Origin: Sambucus nigra
Lineage: Eukaryota > Streptophyta > Magnoliopsida > Dipsacales > Adoxaceae
DNA length: 64,000 bases
Direction of reading: 5' to 3'
NCBI GenBank assembly: GCA_949130495.1
Contig: OX422209.1
Span: 700,653,257 to 700,717,256, forward strand
The notes under the pieces were generated by a model that was given only the letters and a program-made list of their open reading frames with translations, had not been told where the DNA came from and did not search any database. Positions 31,921 to 45,339 of the stretch are shown piece by piece; position 1 is the first letter of the stretch; each line of letters starts with the position of its first letter. The position numbers and the translations under genes are program-made.

Positions 31921-33212
31921 CTAAATAATACCTGGTAAAAATAACTCTGGATAATGCTCGCGCATCTCATCCTCGCTCTCCCATGTGGACTCCTCGGCAT
32001 TATGATGCCGCCACTGAACACGTGTTAATGGTACTATCTTCGACCTCAGTTTCCTCTCGCTGTGGTACAGAATGGCAATCGGCCCCTCCTCGTAGGAACT
32101 ATCGGGTTGTAGATCTATGTCCTCTAAAGCAATGTGAGTATGGGCCAAATCGTCCCTAAGATATTTCCTTAGCGAGGAAATATGGAACACGTCATGAATC
32201 CTATGCAAGTGCTCCGGTAACCCAAGTCTATACGCTACTGGCCCAATCAGCTCGATGATAGGAAATGGCCCCACATATCTTGGTGCCAGTTTCCCCTTCT
32301 TCCCAAAACACATAATCCCCTTCATCGGAGATACTCTGAGTAGCACCTGGTCTCCCACCTTGAATTCTCCAAAGAACCTCTTGGCATCAGCATAGCTCTT
32401 CTGTCGGTCCTGAGCTACCCGAATACGGATCCATATCATCTCTATCCATACCGAAGTATCCTGAATCACTTTCGGCCCAAGGAGTTTGTTATACCCCACC
32501 TCTAACCAACATGCTAGGGAATGACAAGGTCTACCATACAATGCCTTGAATGGAGCCATGCCAATAATGAACTGATAGGAGTTATTATAGGCAAACTCCA
32601 CCAGTGGAAGGTACTGCTCCCAACCACCTCTAAAGTCTAGGATACACATACGCAACATGTCCTCTAACATCTGGTTCGTCTCTCGATTTGCCCATCTGTC
32701 TGCGAGTGATACTCCGTACTCAGTCGCAACTCTGTACCCATGGCCTCTTGGAAACTCTCCTAAAATCGTGAAACAAATATCTTGTCTCAGTCAGACACTC
32801 TATTGAGAGGTACCACGTGAAGTCTCACAATCTCTGCTATGAAAATCTGGGCATGCTGTCCCGTAGTGTAGTTTGTTCGGGCTGACAAAAAATGAGAAAA
32901 TTTGGTTAGCCGATCCACGATTACCCATATGGAGTCGTGACCCCTCTGTGACGTAGGTAACCCTGTGATGAAATCCATGGAAATGCTCTCCCATTTCCAC
33001 AAAGGGATCTCTAATGGCTGTAGAAGTCATGCCGGTCTCTGATGGTCCACCTTTACTAGCTGACAAGTGACACATTTTGAAATGAACTCGGCAATATCCC
33101 TCTTCATCCCGCTCCACCAGTACTGTCGCCTCATGTCCTGGTACATCTTATCCCCACTAGGATGTACTTCAAATCGTGAACCGTGAGACTCTGACATTAA
33201 CTCGTGCCGCAA
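31921..33212 (-). pseudogene. Integrase and chromodomain of the chromovirus
   Basis: Read leftward in shifting frames. The zinc-binding head at 33212-33027 has KCVTCQLVK. The core at 33002-32787 begins WESISMDFITGLP with the first catalytic Asp, and stops at a TGA where the second Asp block would follow. The last frame, 32670-31921, holds the end of the core (WEQYLPLVEFAYNNSYQ), the GPFPIIELIGPVAYRLGLP tail, and a C-terminal chromodomain (LTRVQWRHHNAEESTWESED). The chromodomain directs chromoviruses to particular chromatin and is the basis for the clade call. Confidence 0.88.
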
Positions 33213-33583
33213 GTCTTCCCCTTATGGAACAACTAGTCTCCCATTGAAGCGTAAGCCCCATCTGAACTAATGGTATAAGACTCGGCTCCCTCTGCTAGTA
33301 ATCGAACTATCTGATCTTGACACAACGAGTCTTTTTCCTGGGCCTGTATCACTCTCACAACAATTTGAGGCGTAACGGTTGTCATAGACATAAATGATCA
33401 GGCCACTGCATCCTGGTGTCCCAACTCCTTCCACTTTGCTTTCCACACTTCGTCCACCTCACCAATTGGCCTACGGCTCAACGCGTCTGCTACCACGTTA
33501 GCCTTCCCTGGGTGATATTGGATATCAAACTGATAATCCTTCATGAATTCAAGCCACCTATGTTGACGCATATTCAGTTCTTT

Positions 33584-33952
33584 CTACGTGAAGAGGTATT
33601 GTAGGGACTTGTGGTCCATGAACAAACTAAATTTCTCCCCCAGGAGATAATGTCTCCAAATACAAAGAGCAAATACAACTGCTTCTAACTCCAAGTCATG
33701 GGTGGGGTAGTTCTTCTCGTAAGGCTTAAGCTTACGGGAAGCATAAGCTATGGCCTGACTCTCTTGTTGTAGTACACCTCGAAGCCCTTGTAAGGATGCA
33801 TCGGTGTAGACTAGATACTCGACTCCCGGTCTGGGCAATGCTAACACTGGTGCTGAGGTCAATTTGTCCTTTAACTCATCGAATGCCAACTGGCAGGCAT
33901 CGCTCCAGATGAATGGCACACCCTTGCGAGTCAGATGTGTCAAAGGACCCAC
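33584..33952 (-). pseudogene. RNase H domain of the chromovirus
   Basis: 122 codons open, with [18 protein letters not shown] (first catalytic Asp), [20 protein letters not shown] and [12 protein letters not shown]. Only one RNase H is present, unlike the Tat elements. The frame ends at a stop near 33586; positions 33213-33583 to the left (downstream) hold the linker to integrase in broken frames. Confidence 0.85.
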
Positions 33953-34165
33953 TATCTTTAAGAAACCCCGAATAAACCTCCTCTAGTATCCTGCTAGGCC
34001 CAAGAAATTGCGTATCTCAGTCGGTGTCGTGGGCTGTCCCCACTCTCTCACCTCTGATACCTTCCCCGAATCAACAAATATTACCTTGTCTGAAATGATG
34101 TGCCCCTCAAACTGAACCTCCTTCAGCCAAAACCCACACTTCTCATACTTTGAATATAACTCGTT

Positions 34166-34760
34166 CTATCGTAGCGTCTGCAAAACCTGCCTCAAGTGCT
34201 CGGCGTGTTCCTCCTCTATCTGGGAGTAAACCAGAATGTCATCAATAAAGACGATGATGAACTGGTCTAGGAACTCTCTGAACACCCTATTCATCAAGTC
34301 CATAAACACGGTTCGAGCGTTGGTTAGGCCAAAAGGCATAACTCGAAACTCATAGGAACCATATCTCATCAAGAAAGCAGTCTTCGAGACATCCTGTTCC
34401 CTGATACGCAACTGATGGTATCCCGATCTTAAGTCGATCTTTGAGAAGAAAGATGCTCCTCTCAACTGGTCGAATAAGTCATCGATTCGGGGCAATGGTT
34501 ACTTGTTCCGTATCGTGACTTTATTCAACTCCCGGTAATCTACACACAATCTCAAAGATCCATCCCTTTTCTTCACGAACATCACAGGGGCACCCCATGG
34601 GGAGGTACTCCTACGGATAAACCCCTAACCCAACAACTGCTCTATCTGATCTCGTAGTTCTCTCATCTCTGCTAGAGCCATACGGTAAGGTGCGCGGGCT
34701 ATAGGACGAGTGCTCGATGTCAAACTGATAACAAAGTCCATCTCCCTACTAGGCGGTAAT
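34166..34760 (-). pseudogene. Reverse transcriptase of the chromovirus
   Basis: The N-terminal part is in the frame ending at the TAG near 34625 (RAPYRMALAEMRELRDQIEQ). A second nonsense TAA lies near 34499. The open stretch 34495-34166 has [23 protein letters not shown] and the catalytic FIDD near 34238 with both Asp present. Broken by the two stops and, further on, near 34166. Confidence 0.87.
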
Positions 34761-34899
34761 CTCGGAATATCCTGAAATACATCAGCGAACTCACTAACAA
34801 CGGGAATCGAATCGAGTGGTATTACCACTTCCTTAGAGGTCTCCTCCTCTATATAATACAAGTGAGTGGACGATCCTCCCTCAGGACGAGGCATAGCCA

Positions 34900-35245
34900 C
34901 TAAGAACATCTCCTGCTCGGGTATGATAAAAATAATACTCCTGCTGAAACAATCAATTATGGCTTGATACGCAACTAGCCAATCCATACCAACAATCACA
35001 TCATACTCAGTCATATCTAATACTAACATATCAACAGACAAAGTAAACCTCCCAATCTCTATACCAACACCTCTACAAATAAGAGAAATCATAGAACCCC
35101 CACTCAACGGTGAATCTATGCAAGTAATCGTGCTCTCTGCAGTGTCTAAGAACCCTATAATGCGTGTAAATCTCGTGGAAATGAAATAGTGTGTGGCTCC
35201 CATATCAAATAAAATACGCCCCATAGTTCCCTGAATAGAGAACAT
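34900..35245 (-). pseudogene. Aspartic protease of the chromovirus
   Basis: Open from 35245. The active-site region reads ILFDMGATHYFIS, so the usual Asp-Ser/Thr-Gly is Asp-Met-Gly. The second block is YDVIVGMDWLVAYQAIIDC. A catalytic Asp is present, but the substituted second residue would probably impair it. Confidence 0.82.
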
Positions 35246-35439
35246 ACCCTCAATAGCGGGTGGATCCTGTGGGACTGCGGCCTGCTGGAGCTGATAGACT
35301 CGCCCGTACTGAAGCTATCCCTGATGAACTGGGACTGCTGGGATGGGTGGCAAAGCTGGCATCTGCAGTGGTTCTAGGAGGGCGGCGGGAAACATGGGTG
35401 GTTGGGGCTCATGTTGAGCACCCTACTGCTGCTGCTATG

Positions 35440-36552
35440 GGGTCCTGCACTTATCAGGACACTCTTGGCACTTGTGGCCAATCTTGCCACAAATGAAATA
35501 TTTCCCCGAAAAGTTCCCCCCTCCCTGACCCTACTGCCCATGGCCCTGATGACTGTTGCCATTCTTCCACTGGCCATGCTGGCCCTGCTAAAACTGCTGT
35601 TGTTGGCCATGTTGACCCTGATGGCCTTGTTGACCCTCCTGGCCATGACGAAAGCCTCCCTGAATATTTCTGAAACCTTCAGATCGAAATCTCTTAGAAT
35701 CCCCCTGCTGGGACTCTGATCACCCTGCCTATGCTGACCCTGAACTGATTGTGCACCGTTGGCACCACTTCCCCCTGTCCCGCCCTAATGGATAGACTCT
35801 CCTGATCGCTTACCCTTTGACAAGTGAAAGCGGTGGTCCTGGCAGTGAAGCAGTGCTGCGTTAACCACATCAGAATAAGTGGCCAACGAGAGATTTCCCA
35901 GTAAATGCTCACGGATCCTCCAAGTCAACCCATCCATGAACTTCTGTATCTTCTTATCCTCTGTCAGAATCTCATCGGGAGCGATGTTCAAGAGATTTGT
36001 GAACTCAGCCTCATATTCAGCAACTGTCCTCCCTTCCTGCTTGAGGTTCATCAATTTTCTCCTCATCTCGGTGTGAACAGCTGAGGGAAAATACTTGCGG
36101 TCGAACCGCACCCAAAACTCCTGAATGGTAAGAACATCCCTCTCCACCGCGATGGTAACGGACTCCCACCACTGCAACGCTGACCTTACAAGCTTAAAAG
36201 TAGCTAGTATCTGCCTCTGTACATCCATACACTCGTACATCCTCAAGTGTCTTTGGATGTCCTTCTTCCACTGACTGAACACAACGACGTCGGAGCTACC
36301 TGCAAACTACGGAGGGTGTGCCTTCTGAAAAGCATCACGAACATGTTCCCAAGCAGACAGGAATGCATGAGACTGTACTGGTGCTACTATCGGCGCCTGA
36401 GGCGGTGCCTGCTGCACAACTGCTAGAGCGGCATTTACCGCTTGGGCCATAATAACGACAACCTCTGCGACATTCATTGTGCCCTGAATTGGTGCAGGTT
36501 GTGGCTCGGGCTGAGCATCCTAGGGAACTCACTGTGCACGTCGTGGAGGCAT
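35440..36552 (-). pseudogene. Gag of the chromovirus
   Basis: Start ATG at 36552 (MPPRRAQ). Stops TGA, TAG and TAG interrupt the first 90 codons; 36282-35785 is open and holds the retrotransposon Gag core (LVRSALQWWESVTIAV, FDRKYFPSAVHTEMRRKLMN). After a frameshift the zinc knuckle (about 35500-35440) reads YFICGKIGHKCQEC, in which the first Cys of the CCHC box is Tyr. Confidence 0.85.
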
Positions 36553-36721
36553 CTAAAATGAAAGATAAGTCGTATAAGTCTACAGTTATTATCTCAAAAT
36601 AGATGAAGAGTGTAAAATACACAAAAGAGTACAACAATCCTAAAATATAGGGCTCTACATTAAAGAACGCTCGGTGGAAACATAACAAGCCGCACAGATC
36701 CTAAGGACAGTAGAACCTGAT

Positions 36722-36733
36722 GCTCTGATACCA
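36722..36733 (-). promoter_or_regulatory. Primer binding site, initiator Met tRNA
   Basis: TGGTATCAGAGC on the minus strand, two bases from the LTR end at 36736. Perfect 12-base match to the usual iMet PBS. Confidence 0.92.
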
Positions 36734-36735
36734 CC

Positions 36736-39683
36736 TGTGACACCCCGTCTAATTAAATACCGGGTAGCTACTCCTTTATTCAAATTAATACAAAATGTCA
36801 AGTTGGTTCAGTTCATAGCATCACTGTCGAAAAATATTTTTAACAATTACTAGCCACCTAATATTTAAAAAGTGAGTTGTCAATTTTTAACCAAATTAGA
36901 TTAACATGCAACAAGTTTAAATTTTGAAATAATAATACCACAACCACATCACAGTCACAATAGGATAATAATGGAATAAAAATAAATCTCGAGGAACACT
37001 CCTCTGAATAATATGAATACTGAATAAAACAAATACAAAGTCTGAAACACTAATTAATTTAATCCAAAAATGAAATGGAACTGAGTAAATAAGCTATCTC
37101 AAAAAAAGAACGGGCGACATGCCCTCCATATGAATAAATTTGAGATGGAGTCAAAGTAGAAAGTGGAGGCGTCTACTATCGAGGTCCTGTAACTTCCACA
37201 GCAGCTACAAGACGTCACTGGAATGGAACTCCTACGCTTGGTGTCCTTGTGGCTGGACACCTAAAAGGTTTTTACAAGAAAATAGATTTGAAAGAAAACG
37301 GGTCAGAGACCGATTGTGAAAACAGTTTAAAATATAGCAAGTGTTTTATAACATTAACACAGTGAATATAAAATACATGATAGTGCATGCACTCACATGA
37401 GATCCTCACCTCTCAACTAAATGTGCACTCCTAACGTACCCGTACCTGTTCTAGTTATTCCACTATCTAACTAATCCAATTCATAACCTGACTTTAGTTT
37501 ACAATTCAAAGTTCAATTCCCGACATCTTAATATAAACGGAGAGTCTTACTTTTTATTCCTCAGAATTATTTAATAATTACTAAGAATTTTACATTTTTA
37601 ACTCTACTAAAAATGTTACAATTATTCACACTTACACTTTAATAAGCAGTTCATTTCAGTTGTCATTATATTAATCTTATTATAAATATACAATAATGGC
37701 ACCCCTAGGCTAAGCTGCGGTGCACACATACTCTGCTATCGAATCCCGGTACATCACGTACATAAGGACCCCGTATTCCGATTCTCTCAGGAACCGTTTC
37801 AATTAGCAATAAACACACATAATGGAGGCGAACATAGATCACATACCCATGGGTCACGCACATACCTACGCTCCCATGGTCAGTTGACTTATTAACTCAC
37901 AAATAAGTCATTCTCTTACCTATGTCCTTGAGGCACCAATCTAAATCCCCCCGTAGGCACACAAAGATTAGATGGTCCAGATCGAAAACCGTCCTCCCGT
38001 GATAGGAAGTATGGTAGGTATGTTATACACAAATAAGTCCATATACTAAGCATTCACACATCTTAGATATCGCATGCTATTAATAGAAGTATATTCCACC
38101 CCCTTATAACGTTATTCAAATTTCCACATTTATAGTATTTGGATAATATACAATATAGATCGTCGACACACCTCACGTCGTAAATCTCAATTACTTAGAA
38201 CCTACTCATAAAGGTTAACAAGTTTCATAAGAATTTCTCCAAAATTAAATCCTAAGTTATACTCCGGCCTCACAATTATACCTACTAGTCTTCCTCGAGT
38301 CTAAGTGTTTACAAGGTTCCCAACATCGATTCTCTAGAATTAAAATTATTGAGTTCAACCAAGAATAATACCCATAAATAAGCCTATGTGAAGTTCGAAA
38401 CAAAAATCGGTCGAACAAGGTCATTCTGTCAACTCGTTAGAAATCTCGTTCGAACGAGTGTCATTCGAACGAAGGCTTCGAATGAACTCGTTAGGAGGGA
38501 TACTGGAATCTCGTTAGAAGTTTGTTCGAAGTAGGTCGTTCGAATGACCTGGGTTGGTCTTTTAATGAGATGGCAGAGAATGCCCAGAATTTCCCCAACT
38601 TCGTTTTTCACCAAATTCCTTTCTCCAAATCCATCCTAAGTTTGTACCAATTAAGTTTTCATGTCTTTAAACTACTCTAAGTCACCCTAGGACACTTCTT
38701 AACATATTTTTGGGGTCAAATCTTACTAATTAACATGTAATAACCATAAATTCCCAAATCTTGCCCCAAACCCTATGAACATGAACCCAGAATTTTATTG
38801 TACCTAAATACTCACCATTAATCCGTTTTCAAATCATCAAAGTTATGTTTTGGGTACCAATTTCCTCCGTAATTATTCTACATGCAATCCCTAACCAAAA
38901 TCAAGAGTTTCTACAACAATCCCATTGGGTTTTCATCAAAACTTATAAAGCAAATAAAGTTTCTACACTAAACATGGAGGAAATATATATTGCAATTAAT
39001 CACATCAAATCACTTGCCTTAAGTTTTTCCTCCCGATTTGTTGTTGGTGTTTAAAGGCTGATTCTCTCCTCTCTCTTGTCACAAATCCTTCCAGAATGGT
39101 GGTGGTGGGTGATGGTTTTGGTTTGGACCTCTCTCCAACTTCTCTCAAAACTCCCGTAGCCCACTCTCTTGTCTTTTGATGATAATGGCCTTAGTGGATC
39201 CTCTAATAATATATAATTAAGCTCTAAAATTCGTGGGTTTTAATTCCTCAATTTTTAAAATTATCAAAATACCCTTCTAGGTTGCCGGTTTGACCTAAAA
39301 ATACCTCGGGACCCAAACTAAATCCCCGGCTAGTATTTTCTGACTATTTCGACCCTTCCGGACACGTTGGCCCACTCAAAATGACCATTCGGTTGATAAA
39401 AAATAAATTACTTTTTTTAATCTAGTTAAATTCATTTCTGAACCGACTGACACGCGTGTCCCAACTTAATTTTTCAAATTGTCGTATTTATAACTCTTGA
39501 CAATTTTAATACTTTTAATACTCATATATTACCATATATACTCAGTAATATTCAATATTATCATCATAATCAAATACCAACTCGTGTCTCATTAGTATTT
39601 AAATCCGGATTAATTTCAAATTAATTCTCATTTAATTCAATTAATCCCTTAAATAAAAATCAATAAAATTACGGGGTATTATA
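36736..39683 (-). repeat. 5' LTR of the chromovirus (right copy)
   Basis: 2948 bp. The terminal ACA is mutated to ATA at 39681-39683, so one TG/CA end is lost. Includes the block 38311-38698 identical to 30498-30885. Confidence 0.9.
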
Positions 39684-39689
39684 TTTATA

Positions 39690-40048
39690 TGACTATTTAC
39701 CATGTTTAAGAACAAAAATAATCCAACATTAACACTAATAATCGACCTTGGATTTGGTAATAATTCTTATTTATTGTATAACACAAATATTTATAAAAAA
39801 AATTAAAAATATTAAGCAACGTTCCTCTATTTATATGACGATCCACGCTGTTTAAGAAATAAAAAATATCTGAAAAAGTACTAATAGTCCATCTTGGACG
39901 TCGCATAAACATCATATACATAAAAATTTAATTTAAATCTAAAAGTTTTTTTACAACACCATTTAATCATTTTAGAAATTCTCGGCAAAATTTCCTTTGT
40001 TTATAAGACAATCCCATATTTAAAAAATAAAAAATACTCCCAATAACG

Positions 40049-40104
<56 letters not shown>

Positions 40105-40340
40105 AGTAAATCTTGGACCTCGTATAAACAACATCGTAATTTAAGCCAAAAAACATTTACAACACAAAAAAGTGTAAAAAAATTATAAAACTTGGACAGA
40201 ATTGCCTTTGTTTATAGACATATCCGCCCTATTTAACAAGTAAAAATTACTCAAATAACAACAATAGTAATAGTTCATCCTGGACCTTGTATCAAAAACA
40301 TAATCAATTATACAAAATTGAATTTTGTGTATAAAATTTT
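39690..40340. repeat. Four diverged tandem units, 140-210 bp, with (CAA)n
   Basis: Units near 39690, 39825, 39995 and 40205 share TTTATATGAC/TTTATAGACA, then TTTAAGAAnAAAAA, then an AATAGTnnATCTTGGACCT-like segment. A (CAA)n run of about 18 repeats lies at 40048-40103 inside the third unit. Confidence 0.7.
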
Positions 40341-42940
40341 TAACTATAAACATGGTGGGACACAATTAAAATTTTAATTTCTTCATCACCATTTGTCTCC
40401 TTGAAATCCAATGGTCTTGCAACACGAAACAACCAAGAACAATAGAGAATTAGCGTGTAGATATGCAATTGAATCGTATTTTAACATATTCTTGCTAAAA
40501 ATCCCATTCATCATTAGTATATAAATTGAATCGTATTTTAACGTACTCTTCCTAAAATTCAATCTTTACCTCAAACTAAATTGAAGAGTGTTTGTGAATT
40601 AGCATTACTGAAATAATTTATGAACTTATAACAAAAAATAGTTTTATATTTAGAGATACCAGTTACTTTTATACTTACATTTGGGAGCAGACTCTTTTCG
40701 ATGAAAATTCATCTGTCATTGATTAGGATGAGTAATTATTTTTTCTAGTCAATGTGTTTCTTCAGCTCTTCAGACTTTCCTTGTTATGATTTTGTTCCAT
40801 AGAATTTCTATTCTTGGATATCTATGAGAATCAAGAATACATAATTTTCTTGATGTCTGGAGCTTCACCTAACAAATATAAAGAGAAATGGTTATAAATA
40901 ATCATATAGTTTCATAAGCCATCATTATCTGTATTTTAAATAAAACTATTTCGTTATATTCAGTCTTGCTCAAACTCAATGTTATAGTCGGGCCAGTTAG
41001 TATATTTAAGGCTGTTATATTCTAGACAAAAATGTTATAGAGGAAACTCTGTCTAGTGCAAACAACTAAATATGTTTATCGAGTGACAATTTGTTAGGTT
41101 AGATATCTTGAAATTTCTATCTATTTGCTCATCTCGTACAAACCAATGAATATAAAGCATACAACATTTGACATTCGAGGGAATAGAAAGAATACAATAC
41201 CTCTATTTATTAACTATAAAAAGTGCATATGAAAAACTGAAAAGTAAAGGGAGTTACTGCATCAGATATTAATATACGAAGTTCAGTGATAAAATTAATG
41301 TTGTAAACTAAAGAATGGAACATGTTATAAAATTAATGGTTTAAACTAAAGAAGAGAGCAATAATACTTCATGAACCACTACATCTCTAAGTTCATAGAA
41401 ATACCATCATTTCAATTTTCAAGAATAGAAACTCCTGAATGGTAATAGATAATGGTAATAGATAAGAGCGTCAAGATCAATAAACATCACTTGTGACATT
41501 CTCACGAAAATTTAGAAATAAATTGGAAGTAGTTTTTGTATCATCAAAATTTTTCAAAATCTAACACAACATACTCGTGATTAGAATATCATAATCATAT
41601 ATATTTAGATATAATATACGTATTGTGTATTATAAAGGAGATGGATTTCCACGCTAAGTTTGGGCTTAAAAGGGCGAGTCATAATTGGGCCTGAAGAACC
41701 ATCTAATATAGTGGCTTGTAAACTTGGACTTCTTAGGATGCTCAAGAATTATCAAAAGGAAGATTTGGTAAGACCACCACATCACTCCAAACTTATCATA
41801 GAAGCTGATGTGATCATGCACCTATTAATTGTTATTTGCTTTTAGTCAGATCCCAAAAGTCACTCACGCCGTAACTACTAAAGCTCAATTTTACTTATAA
41901 CATACAATATAGCAAAGATAGAATCACGTAAGAAAATTAGATGTTTAACATAAGAGAAATGATGATTGGGTGAAGGTAATAAGTAGAAGTAAAACAAATA
42001 ACAACATCATCAAACCATCCAAATAATTGAAAAGAATATCCCAATCATCAAACCAACCAAACATTTTCTACCTCCATTGGAACATCAACACAACCACTCA
42101 ACATAACTTTAACTAAAGACTATTATAGAGATATGAAAATACCAGTATAAATGAAAAGTAAACACCCATACATTCAACACTAAACATGTCATTTGTAAGC
42201 AAGTCAATCAATAGTTTTTTCTTGAACAAACTGTGTTGGAATGTACAATAAATCAAGCAAATGACGAATCAATGTAAAAGCTATAATGGAAATTTTGTCA
42301 AACATTGTTTGTTCACCTATTATGTTTAAAGATTGAAGACATAACACAGGTTGGAGACATACATAGATCGACAGTGAGCGAGATTAAAGACATAACATGT
42401 GCTATACTTATAAACTGAAAGAATATAACAGATTAGAATATAAATTCTACATGAAAAAAACAAATATGACCCAAAAAATGTGGGATTTCAAATGAAGTTC
42501 GGTTTGTTGCAATAATTGCAGTGGTACAAAACCTTTTTCCCATCACTTGTACCTTGACCTGAGTGTCCCAATCCAAATAATAAGGTGAAATTCAATAACA
42601 CTAAAAAAGTAACCAATAGAAGTCACATTGGGAAACATATATTCTGTTAGAGAAACATACCTGACTCAGACTTAGATAAATATATTTTTTAAACATCGTA
42701 AGCCTTCATTTTACCCCTTCAAATTGACCTCTTGAAAAGAAAAAGAGTATACCAAATGATGGAACTTGTCCAGCATCATCCACTGCAACCTAACATCTCT
42801 CCACAAACATAGGAACCTAAAAAAAATGCTTTGATCAAAGCATAATTAGGGACCAATAATTTATTGTACTATTTCCAAACAAAACATCCTCTTCCATGCA
42901 CACCATCAGCTTTCCTCCAAAATAAAGAGGTCAGGCATTT
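40341..42940. other. AT-rich intergenic region, no supported gene
   Basis: No frame above about 61 codons and no motif or repeat of note. It may hold introns or noncoding remains linked to the coding relic at 42950-43113. Confidence 0.4.
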
Positions 42941-42949
42941 AGCTTCATA

Positions 42950-43113
42950 TTAGACTTATGGTAGGGCTGCTTGACACACTTTTAAGGATGGCCTCAATTT
43001 CATGTACTCCTGATAAAAAGAATTTATCTCCTCCTCTGTAAGGCGTTCATCCTCTCCACCATTTCATCCCAACCAAGAGAATGGATAAAGGTAGCCTCTT
43101 CTTCATCTGGATA
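42950..43113 (-). pseudogene. Relic of a cellular coding exon (C-terminal fragment)
   Basis: On the minus strand one frame reads YPDEEEATFIHSLGWDE and, after a 1-base shift, LTEEEINSFYQEYMKLRPSL, ending in TAA. The composition is unlike the neighbouring transposon coding, and the spacing suggests one exon with a single frameshift. From memory it resembles the C-terminal motif of an uncharacterised plant protein family; I cannot name it. It could be a processed or fragmentary gene copy. Confidence 0.4.
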
Positions 43114-43193
43114 AACCTCTCCCCTATTTTATTTATAGAACAACTAAAAGACAAATTCGTGTGGTTTTTAATGCGTGTTTCTAATAATAAATT

Positions 43194-43720
43194 TATAAAA
43201 TCATTCTTAAGAACACCTTAATATTAATCATGAACACATTAATATGATTAAAGTTTAACATACAATTGTTCTTAATAAAAGGATCTTAGATCTTCATGTT
43301 TTCACAAAATACGTCTAAAAGATAGAAAATAAGACATACTTTGATCAAAGATCAATCTTGATTAATTGCTCCATCGATCTGCCTTCTTGGAAAAAATGCT
43401 CTCTAATGGAATCTCGAAGTTTCTCTCCCACCTCTGAAATAGTGTGTTATGAGATGACTCTAGATGGTGTAGAGGTCTCTATTTATAAGGGGAAGAGGGC
43501 CAGAATCCTAGTCAAGGTGGGACTCTTTCAAGTCTCCCACTAATGCCACTAACCATCATGTGACTAACGGATAAGGTTTACTCAAATCTTTTAATATCTT
43601 TATTTATCACATTCCTAATTAATTATCTGACATTTATTAAAATCACATAAATGGGAAATTCAGAATTTAATACAATTGAAATTAAATAATTAATTTCGTC
43701 ACTTAACATTAATTTCCAAC
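43194..43720 (-). repeat. 3' LTR of the copia element
   Basis: 527 bp; on the element strand it begins TGTTGGAAATTAATGTT. The first 388 bp (plus-strand left part) recur at 49007-49394. The 61-codon frame inside (43358-43543, with a diverged twin at 49171-49356) is LTR sequence. Confidence 0.75.
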
Positions 43721-44086
43721 AGTCTCCCACTTGGTCTTAATAATTCGCATAATTAGATTAAGTATCATAAGGTGCACAATCATTGATAAATTTATTTTGC
43801 TGAATCAAATGATTCACGGATGCGAGTCATGGCGGTTCCATACTATTCAAGAGCATGGTTCCTTCCATGTACCACAACACCAATGTTTCATTCAACTAAG
43901 CCTTTAATATTGGGTATCATAATGGCCTCATAATGTCCTTTTCAATAAGGACTATTTCTGTCAACAATAATTCATAATTTTATGCATGCTTTCTCAAAAG
44001 ACAGAAATAATTGAAATCAGAAACACTTTTATTGAATTCAAGTAATGGTGTCAAACAACTAAGCCAAAATAGCAATCATAGTCTAA

Positions 44087-44250
44087 CTAATCGAGACCCA
44101 TCTCTTTGACATGTTCCATAAAGGTCTTCGGAGATGGTCCTTTCGTAAGAGGATCTGCTATGTTATCACGCGTACTGATGTGATCAATTGACACTCTTTG
44201 TTTCTGAATTTCTTCTTTAACTGATAGGTATTTCATTCAACGTGCTTAGT
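44087..44250 (-). pseudogene. End of copia RNase H/pol
   Basis: Minus-strand translation gives SIDHISTRDNIADPLTKG then FMEHVKEMGL and TAG at 44089-44087. HI-T-N-ADPLTKG and EH...GL are the classic C-terminal blocks of plant copia pol. Further upstream the frame is broken. Confidence 0.8.
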
Positions 44251-45074
44251 TACTTTAGGAATACCTAACATTTATTCATAAAGAAGATTGCAGCAACATT
44301 ATCATAATATTTCAGCGACTTGATAATAGTGTCGATAACTCCAAATCCCGAAATGTGGTCACGCTGCCAAAATACATAAGTTGTAGCATCAAGCATACTA
44401 CAAACTCAGCTTTCACAATACTTAATGGATGGTTTGTGTTGCACTCCTTCATTATATTTGTTGATAAACCAAAACAAACATACTTAAGCAAGAGTAAACT
44501 TCGTACCATCCGTACAAACAGTAAATCTGAGTCACAATAATTGTTCATATTTAAATGAACACATACATCATAAATGTGAGCATATAGTCCTTTAAGTATC
44601 TCATTACTTCATACACAACTTTTAAACCCATAAAATTATTTTGATTCTCTACTTTCTAAATCCGTGCTTGTATATAGAGAAAATATATAAACTTACTCCC
44701 ACTGATCTTAAGGTGTATACAAATATACAACGAAAAAAAAAATAATGATATTATTTCTTAAAATACGTCATGTGGGAAACTTATGTTTATAAAATGATCT
44801 CCTAAACATATACGCATGGTTTATTAGAATTCAAAAAGTAATTTTCACATCCACTTCATGTAACTCTCAATCATAATGAGCTACTAATGTCATAGGAATT
44901 CCATGTCCTTACATATAATTGAGAAGGTTCATTTATAACCTTTTCTTCATTAATAGTGAAATATTTTACTACAATTTAGCTTTATCTCGTTTAACTACCG
45001 TTAGTGTCGCGTTTGGTCTTGATGACCCCCTTATACCCGACTTTAGTGCATCAATTATGTAATTCAACGAGATT

Positions 45075-45197
45075 TCAACCTTAGTTGTAGTCCATTAGTT
45101 TCACTTCTTATGACTTTTGAAAATAAAACCATGTCATTATTTATTCCTACGCCAAATTCATGTTCATGCAGATACACCACATAATCATCGAGGATAG
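45075..45197 (-). pseudogene. Start region of copia reverse transcriptase
   Basis: Minus strand reads YVVYLHEHEFGVGINNDMVL then FSKVI, the segment that precedes copia RT. After it the frame is lost. No YVDD box could be read between here and 44250. Confidence 0.5.
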
Positions 45198-45339
45198 TAG
45201 ACCTTTTAAGATCTTCTTAATACTATTCCTTATGATTATATCTACATTTATCTCACGGTGACAATACTATCATTTAGTGATTGACCATTTATTTGTTCTT
45301 TGTTGTTTAGACAATCTAACAACTAAAAGAACAAGGATT

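Larger units (their letters stand above)
28923..39683 (-). mobile_element. Tekay/Del-like chromovirus (Ty3/gypsy), complete but decayed
   Basis: 10,761 bp between TTTAT target duplications at 28918-28922 and 39684-39688. LTRs of about 2.95 kb flank a 4.86-kb interior read on the minus strand: PBS TGGTATCAGAGC, Gag, protease, RT, RNase H, integrase and C-terminal chromodomain, then PPT. Chromodomain plus initiator-Met PBS and very long LTRs fit the Tekay/Del clade. LTRs differ by roughly 3-4% by eye outside one identical block, so it is older than the Tat element at 1082. The interior has frameshifts and several stops. Confidence 0.9.

Noticed and set aside
35260..35719. Plus-strand frames of 78 and 105 codons
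   Set aside because: They lie opposite the chromovirus Gag and zinc-knuckle region, and are shadows of minus-strand coding.
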